Assembly: GCF_021107415.1 (NCBI RefSeq)
Contig: NZ_JAIOSW010000437.1
Location: 1-6,831, forward strand
DNA length: 6,831 nt
Direction of reading: 5' to 3'
Source of the DNA: Desulfobacula sp.
GTDB taxonomy: Bacteria > Desulfobacterota > Desulfobacteria > Desulfobacterales > Desulfobacteraceae
Below the pieces are notes generated by a model. It was not told the origin of the DNA. It searched no databases and saw only the letters and a list, made by a program, of their open reading frames with translations. Position 1 is the stretch's first letter, and each line of letters begins with the position of its first letter. Made by a program: the position numbers and the translations under genes. Below, in pieces: positions 1 through 4,601 of this stretch.

Positions 1-716
1 CCACTCTGGTCTTGAGGGTTTTAAAGCTTGTAAACAGTTCCTCTTATGCGTTGCGGACCAACATCACGAGTGTTTCTGGAGCGGTCGCTTATATAGGAAT
101 TGACAATCTGAGCAATTTAATCGTTCTTGATGCACTTAAACATTTATTTTCAAAAAATTCCCAGACGAAAATATTCTCAAGAAACCGATTATGGCTTCAT
201 TGTGCTGCTGTCAGTATCAGCTGCCAGATGATCGCAGAAAGAATGTTTGCTCAAAAAGGAGAAGATGCTTTTTTATGTGGGATTCTTCATGACTTCGGAC
301 TGATAGTTGAAGATCAGGTCATACCAGATAAGTTTCAGGAGTTTTGCCGGACATATATTCCGGAAAAGTTTTTAATTACCGATCATGAATTTTCAATAAT
401 GGGTACGGATCATCAAACTATTGGCTATCAGCTGACTAAGGATTGGGGCTTGTCCCGTGAAATCCGGCAGGGAATAAAATACCATCATAAATGTCTTGAT
501 GATGTGGAGCCAAAAAGCCTTGCAGGCATATTACAGATTGCCGAATATCTGGTTTTCCGATTAAAGTTTCTTGCCTTCCCTGAGGTAAAGGTAAACCTGT
601 CCCCTCCCTTGCTTATTCATATGAAAGACAATATCATGGAATACAAAGCCATTATAGATGACCTGCCTGATGAGATTCAAAAGGCAAAAGAGATCTACGC
701 TCTGGAGAAAAATTAA
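1..716 (+). CDS. HDOD-domain signalling protein, 5' partial
   Basis: This is the C-terminal 238 codons of an HDOD protein, a catalytically unproven branch of the HD superfamily often found in bacterial signalling clusters. The reading frame is already open at base 3 (T-L-V-L-R-V-L-K-L-V-N-S), and this matches the helix that normally precedes LKLVNSSSY in HDOD domains. The TTG at 12 is therefore internal and the true start is upstream. Typical HDOD landmarks follow: SVSGAVAYIGIDNLSNL, then FLCGILHDFGL with an HD pair at 288-293, then MGTDHQTIGYQLTKDWGL and the helix ending IKYHH. No output domain or membrane segment is visible in the part present. The stop lies 4 bases before the hybrid kinase ATG, so the two are probably co-transcribed. 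HDOD proteins are thought to act through protein-protein contacts; no substrate can be assigned here. The family call is firm and the function is open. Confidence 0.88.
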   Translation, partial: TLVLRVLKLVNSSSYALRTNITSVSGAVAYIGIDNLSNLIVLDALKHLFSKNSQTKIFSRNRLWLHCAAVSISCQMIAERMFAQKGEDAFLCGILHDFGLIVEDQVIPDKFQEFCRTYIPEKFLITDHEFSIMGTDHQTIGYQLTKDWGLSREIRQGIKYHHKCLDDVEPKSLAGILQIAEYLVFRLKFLAFPEVKVNLSPPLLIHMKDNIMEYKAIIDDLPDEIQKAKEIYALEKN

Positions 717-720
717 AATA

Positions 721-3087
721 ATGGATATTTTTGATGATATTGTAAAGGAACCCGATAGTGAAGCAAATCATCAGTTTCTCTGTCTGCTGGAAAAATATTT
801 GCCGCAATGCGCTTTTACAATCATCTCAAGCAATGGTGAGCGAATTTCCTTGAATCAAAATATAGTCCTTGATAAAAATTTTGAAAAGACATTGTGGGAA
901 AAAACAAAACACTCAGAGGATTCCCTTTGTGTTACAGACAAAAAAAATTCTCCTGTTTATTCGCTGTATTTGAAAAAGATGCAAAGCCTGCTGATTTGTA
1001 TTTTATCGGAAACATTCGATACCGTCACCACACAAAAAACAATAACAAGTGTTGTCAAATTGTGTATTGAATTATTTTATAAAGACAGATTATTGGCTGA
1101 AGAAAAAGAACTGCTTTTAATCCATAAGAAACAGCGGGACAGGAAAATACAGGTTCTGGAAAAAAAATATGAAGAAATTTTAATCAAAAATCAAAAACAG
1201 AGTGTTGAATATTCAAAATTATTACGTTCTGAAATCCGGTTGCAGACGGCTGAATTAAAAAAATCCAATAAAGCGCTTGTCCGTGCAAAAGAAAAGGCAG
1301 AGGCAGCCAATATTGCCAAAGACGAGTTTCTCGCCAATATGAGCCATGAAATCCGTACGCCCATGAATTCTGTGCTGGGATTTTTAGAATTAGTCCTTGA
1401 AGATCCTTCTATTAAAAATGATATCCGACAACAACTATCAATTGCCCATACTTCTGCTCAAGGGCTGTTGTCCTTAATAAATGATATTCTTGATGTAAGC
1501 AAACTGGAAAGTGGAAAAATAACCCTGGAAAAAAAACCTTTTAAATTGCTTGAATTGATGAATAAATCTTTTAATACCATGGAGATAGAAGCCCGCAAAA
1601 AGAATTTATTACTTGAATATGATATCCATCCATCACTATCGGGATTATTTTCAGGAGACGTGTTTCGTGTCAACCAGGTCGTGATCAACCTTGTGGGCAA
1701 TGCCATCAAGTTCACCCGACAGGGCAGTGTGGTTTTGAAGATTATGCCCGGTGATGAGAAAGGGCAATTACATTTCATGATTGAAGATACGGGAATCGGA
1801 ATTTCCGCTGACCGGTTAAATAAAATTTTCGATCCATTTGCACAGGCAGATACTTCTACCACGCGAAAATATGGAGGCACAGGCCTTGGGACAACAATTT
1901 CAAAGCAGATCGTTGAACTTATGGGGGGTCGAATCTGGGCGGAAAGTGAGAAAGGACATGGAAGTATCTTCCATTTTATCATAAGTGTTGATTCCATTGA
2001 TGATGACATGGTTGAAGGTGCTGATCTGTCCATGGAGACAGGAAGGCCATTATATAAATCCGCCCGCAGCTTTCGGATACTGCTGGCAGAGGATATTGAG
2101 GCAAATGCTGTTTTAGTCAAAACACGTTTAGAACTTCAAGGTCATAAAATTATGGTTACCTGTAATGGCAAAGAGGCCGTTAAAGCCTTTCAAAGAGAGC
2201 CATTTGATATCGTTCTGATGGATATCCAGATGCCTGAAATGGATGGGCTTGAAGCGACAGCCCTTATTCGCTCCCTGGAGAGTGATACCAGCGAGCATAT
2301 ACCTGTCATTGCACTGACTGCAAATATTATGAGCAAAGAAAGAAAAAAAATTTTAGCTGTTGGAATGGATTCGGTTGTGGCCAAGCCCATTGATTTTAAT
2401 AAATTGTTTATCACTATGGAAGAATTGATTCCGGATAGCAAAGAACGGGAAATTTTAAAAAATAAAGTCACTGCCAATGCTTTTTCTGAATCAGATCTGC
2501 CCCGATTAGAGGGAGTCAATATTGAAAACGGCATGAATCGATGGCAGAACTTGGACGTTTATACAAAATCCTTGATAGGATTTGCAGATGAGTATGGAAA
2601 TTTTATTGACAGCCTCTCCCTTTTGATCAATGCGAAAGATATCGATCAGGCCTATCAAATAAGTCATGCGTTAAAAGGGGTTGCAGGGAATTTGTCAGTG
2701 ACAAAGGTTGCTGATATTGCCGGAACTATCAATTCAGCACTTAAGAAAAAAGATATGAATGATGTTGAGAAACAATTGGCTTTACTTAAAACTGAATTGA
2801 ACAAAGCAATTGTATCTATACGGCAGTTAGAAAAAAAACAGAAAATTGAAGTAAGCCTGAAAGATTTTGACCGGCCCGGAATAAAAAAACTAATAAAAAA
2901 AGTTCCGGATGCTTTTGATCAGTACGATCCCCAGGCGATTGAACCGTTGATTAAAGAACTGGAAAAATATATCTCCAAAGATCAACTGAAATCCGTGATT
3001 AAATATATAGATGACCTGGACTTTGATAGTGCAAAAAATGAATTTATAAAACTTATAGAAGTATTGCATTTGGATTGGGAGGGATAG
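721..3087 (+). CDS. Soluble hybrid sensor histidine kinase (HisKA-HATPase-REC-Hpt)
   Basis: This is a 788-residue tripartite kinase with the BarA/EvgS type of phosphorelay core but no transmembrane segment, so it is probably cytoplasmic. Residues 1-130 match no domain I recognise. Residues about 130-205 are Lys/Glu-rich coiled coil. The H box MSHEIRTP has phospho-acceptor His209. HATPase motifs are the N box INLVGNAIKFT (Asn323/Asn327), G1 DTGIGIS from Asp356, FDPFAQAD, and G2 GGTGLG at 385-390. The receiver (about 451-575) has acidic Glu457/Asp458, acceptor Asp501 in LMDIQMPEMDG, Thr533 and Lys555. The Hpt domain (about 596-705) has His649 in SHALKGVAGNL. An 80-residue helical tail follows, as in related proteins. 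ATG 721 was chosen over the in-frame ATG at 658 because 658 lies within the HDOD gene and would add residues unlike any domain; a GGAG at 704-707 sits rather far (13 bases) upstream. The stop is 1 base before the HD-GYP regulator, its likely phosphorylation target. No key residue is missing. Confidence 0.95.
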   Translation: MDIFDDIVKEPDSEANHQFLCLLEKYLPQCAFTIISSNGERISLNQNIVLDKNFEKTLWEKTKHSEDSLCVTDKKNSPVYSLYLKKMQSLLICILSETFDTVTTQKTITSVVKLCIELFYKDRLLAEEKELLLIHKKQRDRKIQVLEKKYEEILIKNQKQSVEYSKLLRSEIRLQTAELKKSNKALVRAKEKAEAANIAKDEFLANMSHEIRTPMNSVLGFLELVLEDPSIKNDIRQQLSIAHTSAQGLLSLINDILDVSKLESGKITLEKKPFKLLELMNKSFNTMEIEARKKNLLLEYDIHPSLSGLFSGDVFRVNQVVINLVGNAIKFTRQGSVVLKIMPGDEKGQLHFMIEDTGIGISADRLNKIFDPFAQADTSTTRKYGGTGLGTTISKQIVELMGGRIWAESEKGHGSIFHFIISVDSIDDDMVEGADLSMETGRPLYKSARSFRILLAEDIEANAVLVKTRLELQGHKIMVTCNGKEAVKAFQREPFDIVLMDIQMPEMDGLEATALIRSLESDTSEHIPVIALTANIMSKERKKILAVGMDSVVAKPIDFNKLFITMEELIPDSKEREILKNKVTANAFSESDLPRLEGVNIENGMNRWQNLDVYTKSLIGFADEYGNFIDSLSLLINAKDIDQAYQISHALKGVAGNLSVTKVADIAGTINSALKKKDMNDVEKQLALLKTELNKAIVSIRQLEKKQKIEVSLKDFDRPGIKKLIKKVPDAFDQYDPQAIEPLIKELEKYISKDQLKSVIKYIDDLDFDSAKNEFIKLIEVLHLDWEG
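3077..3083 (+). promoter_or_regulatory. Strong Shine-Dalgarno inside the kinase gene end
   Basis: The run GGGAGGG lies within the last codons of the hybrid kinase, 5 bases before the ATG of the HD-GYP regulator at 3089. With only one base between stop and start, translational coupling of kinase and regulator is likely, which would keep the two proteins near a fixed ratio. This is inferred from spacing. Confidence 0.7.
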
Positions 3088-3088
3088 C

Positions 3089-4132
3089 ATGTCTCATAAT
3101 AAATATCGAATACTTGTTGTAGATGACGAGCCTAATAACAGAAAGCTCCTTCAGCAGATTCTACAGGACAGGTATCAGCTGGCCTTTGCAGTAAACGGGA
3201 AACAGGCACTTGAAGTAGTAAAACAGGTCAAGCCGGATCTTATTTTGTTAGACATTATGATGCCTGAAATGGATGGATATGAAACATGTCAAAAACTAAA
3301 ATCCGATACTGACACCGTTAAAACTCCGATTATTTTTACTACTGCCATGACTGAAGTTGAAGATGAAGCTCGCGGCTTTGAGGCGGGTTGTGTGGATTAC
3401 ATCACAAAGCCGGTTTCAAAACCTGTCGTTTTAGCAAGAGTTGCGACACATCTTGCACTTTACAATCAACATCGAGAGTGTGAGAAAGTAGTGCTTGAAC
3501 GGACAGCTATGGTTGAAGAAAGCCAGAGATCTGCCATTTATATGTTAGGCGAAGCCGGACATTATAATGACGATGACACCGGGTATCATATCTGGCGTAT
3601 GGGCGCTTACTCTGCAGCTATTGCACGTTCAGCAGGATGGCATGTTGATAAAGCAGCAGAGCTTGAGTTGGCAGCTGCGATGCACGATACCGGGAAAATA
3701 GGCATACCGGATTCCGTGCTTAAAAAACCGGGAAAATTAAATGAAAAAGAGTGGATAATAATGAAAACTCATACCACAATCGGGCATGACATTTTATCAA
3801 AAAGCAACACACAATTTTTTCAGATGTCTTCTGAAATAGCCCTGTACCATCATGAAAAATGGGACGGGCAGGGATACCCGAAAGGGTTAAAAGGAACTGA
3901 TATCCCGGAAAGTGCCAGAATTGTGGCCATAGGTGATGTTTTTGATGCACTTACAATGAAACGTCCCTATAAACCTGCCTGGTCAATTGATGATTCTTTT
4001 GCTGAAATTGAAAAAAGTGCGGGAACTCATTTTGATCCCACACTTACGGATTATTTTTTAAAAATTAGAACTGAAATAGTTGAAATTAAAAAAAATGGGA
4101 AGAAGGGTGTTAAAAGGGATAAATGTGAATAA
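3089..4132 (+). CDS. Response regulator with HD-GYP c-di-GMP phosphodiesterase (RpfG type)
   Basis: This 347-residue regulator resembles RpfG. Its output domain would hydrolyse cyclic di-GMP when the receiver is phosphorylated. Receiver residues about 6-125: RILVVDDEP with Asp12/Asp13, acceptor Asp55 in LLDIMMPEMDG, Thr85 and Lys107. A short helical linker follows. In the HD-GYP domain (about 145-335) the metal and catalytic set is complete: His167, His199-Asp200 in MHDTGKIG, Lys203, His228 in MKTH, His254-His255, and Asp283 in GDVFDAL. The GYP loop is Gly262-Tyr263-Pro264. The intervals between these residues equal those I recall for the structurally solved PmGH, supporting an active enzyme. 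The position of the extra Glu ligand of the tri-metal site is Asp163. The start is supported by GGGAGGG five bases upstream. It is probably the final acceptor of the hybrid kinase's Hpt. Residues after about 333 are a Lys-rich tail, and the stop lies in the decayed region that follows. Confidence 0.95.
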   Translation: MSHNKYRILVVDDEPNNRKLLQQILQDRYQLAFAVNGKQALEVVKQVKPDLILLDIMMPEMDGYETCQKLKSDTDTVKTPIIFTTAMTEVEDEARGFEAGCVDYITKPVSKPVVLARVATHLALYNQHRECEKVVLERTAMVEESQRSAIYMLGEAGHYNDDDTGYHIWRMGAYSAAIARSAGWHVDKAAELELAAAMHDTGKIGIPDSVLKKPGKLNEKEWIIMKTHTTIGHDILSKSNTQFFQMSSEIALYHHEKWDGQGYPKGLKGTDIPESARIVAIGDVFDALTMKRPYKPAWSIDDSFAEIEKSAGTHFDPTLTDYFLKIRTEIVEIKKNGKKGVKRDKCE

Positions 4133-4440
4133 TGCTTTTTTAGATGAATCGAATATCCTTAATATTTACAGGGATAAGTTGGATGAACAGGGAGTTCATC
4201 AGCTTGAAAGAATAAAGGTAAATACACAAAGAATGCATGCGCTTGTGCTGAGTTTGCTGGACATATCAAGATTAAACACCAAAATAAATCCCTTTATTAC
4301 ATTTAGTGCAGGTAAAGTAGTTGAAGAGGTTTTAAGTGATTTGTCTTTGATAATAGAAAAAGCAGGTGCAAATATTAAAACAGAAAAAATGCCGAACGTC
4401 TTTGGTGATAAAAATCAATTAGAAAATATATTCAATCCCG
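4125..4440 (+). pseudogene. Histidine-kinase remnant (dimerisation helix and linker only)
   Basis: A frame open through this stretch encodes NILNIYRDKLDEQG, LERIKVNTQRMHALVLSLLDISRLNT, a strand-rich linker, and MPNVFGDKNQLENIF. This is the usual order in phytochrome-like and PAS-type kinases: second half of HisKA, linker, then the first helix of HATPase up to the residue just before the N box. The H box (normally HDLR.PL.) that should precede DKLDEQG is absent, and everything from the N box onward, including G1 and G2, is gone. It therefore cannot be a kinase. Possible starts are GTG 4125, which overlaps the HD-GYP stop and has AAAAGGG just upstream, ATG 4095 and TTG 4080. The GTG could be the original start joined to the middle of the gene by deletion. 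The frame runs on to a stop at 4506-4508, but residues after about 4437 no longer look like a kinase. The roughly 100 intact codons suggest recent loss. A small expressed protein cannot be excluded. Confidence 0.7.
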
Positions 4441-4594
4441 GAGAACGGCTCAAAAATATTAAAACCGAAGGTGTGGAAAATGGTCAGGAGCGAATGATTA
4501 CATCGTAAAGCCTGTAAAATTTCAGGACTTTGTTAAAAAAGTAAAAGGACTTGGCCATTACTGGGCGTTTATCAGTGATTCATATACTAAGTAG
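4441..4594 (+). pseudogene. Rcp1-type single-domain receiver, C-terminal remnant
   Basis: In the frame starting at 4487 the sequence reads GANDYIVKPVKF, then QDFVKKVKGLGHYWAFISD, and stops at TAG 4592-4594. This is the last strand and helix of Rcp1-like receivers, including the invariant Lys of the VKPV motif and the typical GLGHYW ending. Rcp1-type genes usually follow phytochrome-like or PAS kinases directly, matching the kinase remnant just upstream. The acidic pocket, acceptor Asp and LTSS strand are missing, and an in-frame TAA at 4460-4462 blocks extension upstream. In the kinase-remnant frame, GERLKNIKTE at about 4440-4470 faintly resembles receiver helix 3, so this stretch may be receiver sequence with small deletions; that is weak. 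No start codon with a ribosome site serves the 35-residue tail. Confidence 0.68.
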
Positions 4595-4597
4595 GAG
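4593..4597 (+). promoter_or_regulatory. Shine-Dalgarno AGGAG overlapping the receiver-remnant stop
   Basis: AGGAG at 4593-4597 shares its first bases with the TAG stop of the decayed receiver and precedes three consecutive ATG codons at 4602, 4605 and 4608, at spacings of 4, 7 and 10 bases. The middle ATG has the best spacing, so the protein may start at 4605; the first ATG is used for the annotated start. The overlap suggests the receiver gene and the next gene were once translationally coupled. Confidence 0.65.
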
Positions 4598-4601
4598 AAA
4601 T

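Noticed and set aside
12..14. TTG as start of the HDOD gene
   Set aside because: The frame is open to the window edge and upstream residues continue HDOD homology, so the gene is truncated by the window.
658..720. In-frame upstream ATG that would lengthen the hybrid kinase by 21 residues
   Set aside because: It lies inside the HDOD coding region and the extra residues are simply the HDOD gene read in another frame; ATG 721 sits just after the HDOD stop.
1458..2534. Long minus-strand open frames (1458-2120 and 2190-2534)
   Set aside because: They lie antisense to clear HATPase, receiver and linker coding sequence and resemble no protein.
2229..3276. An identical 18-base match between the two receiver genes (2229-2246 and 3259-3276)
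   Set aside because: It encodes the conserved MPEMDG loop of receivers in both genes, so it reflects protein conservation, not a DNA repeat.
4088..4095. Run of eight A near the end of the HD-GYP gene as a programmed frameshift site
   Set aside because: The kinase remnant lies in the +1 frame, while slippage on A runs usually gives -1; no stimulatory hairpin was seen, and the HD-GYP domain is already complete.
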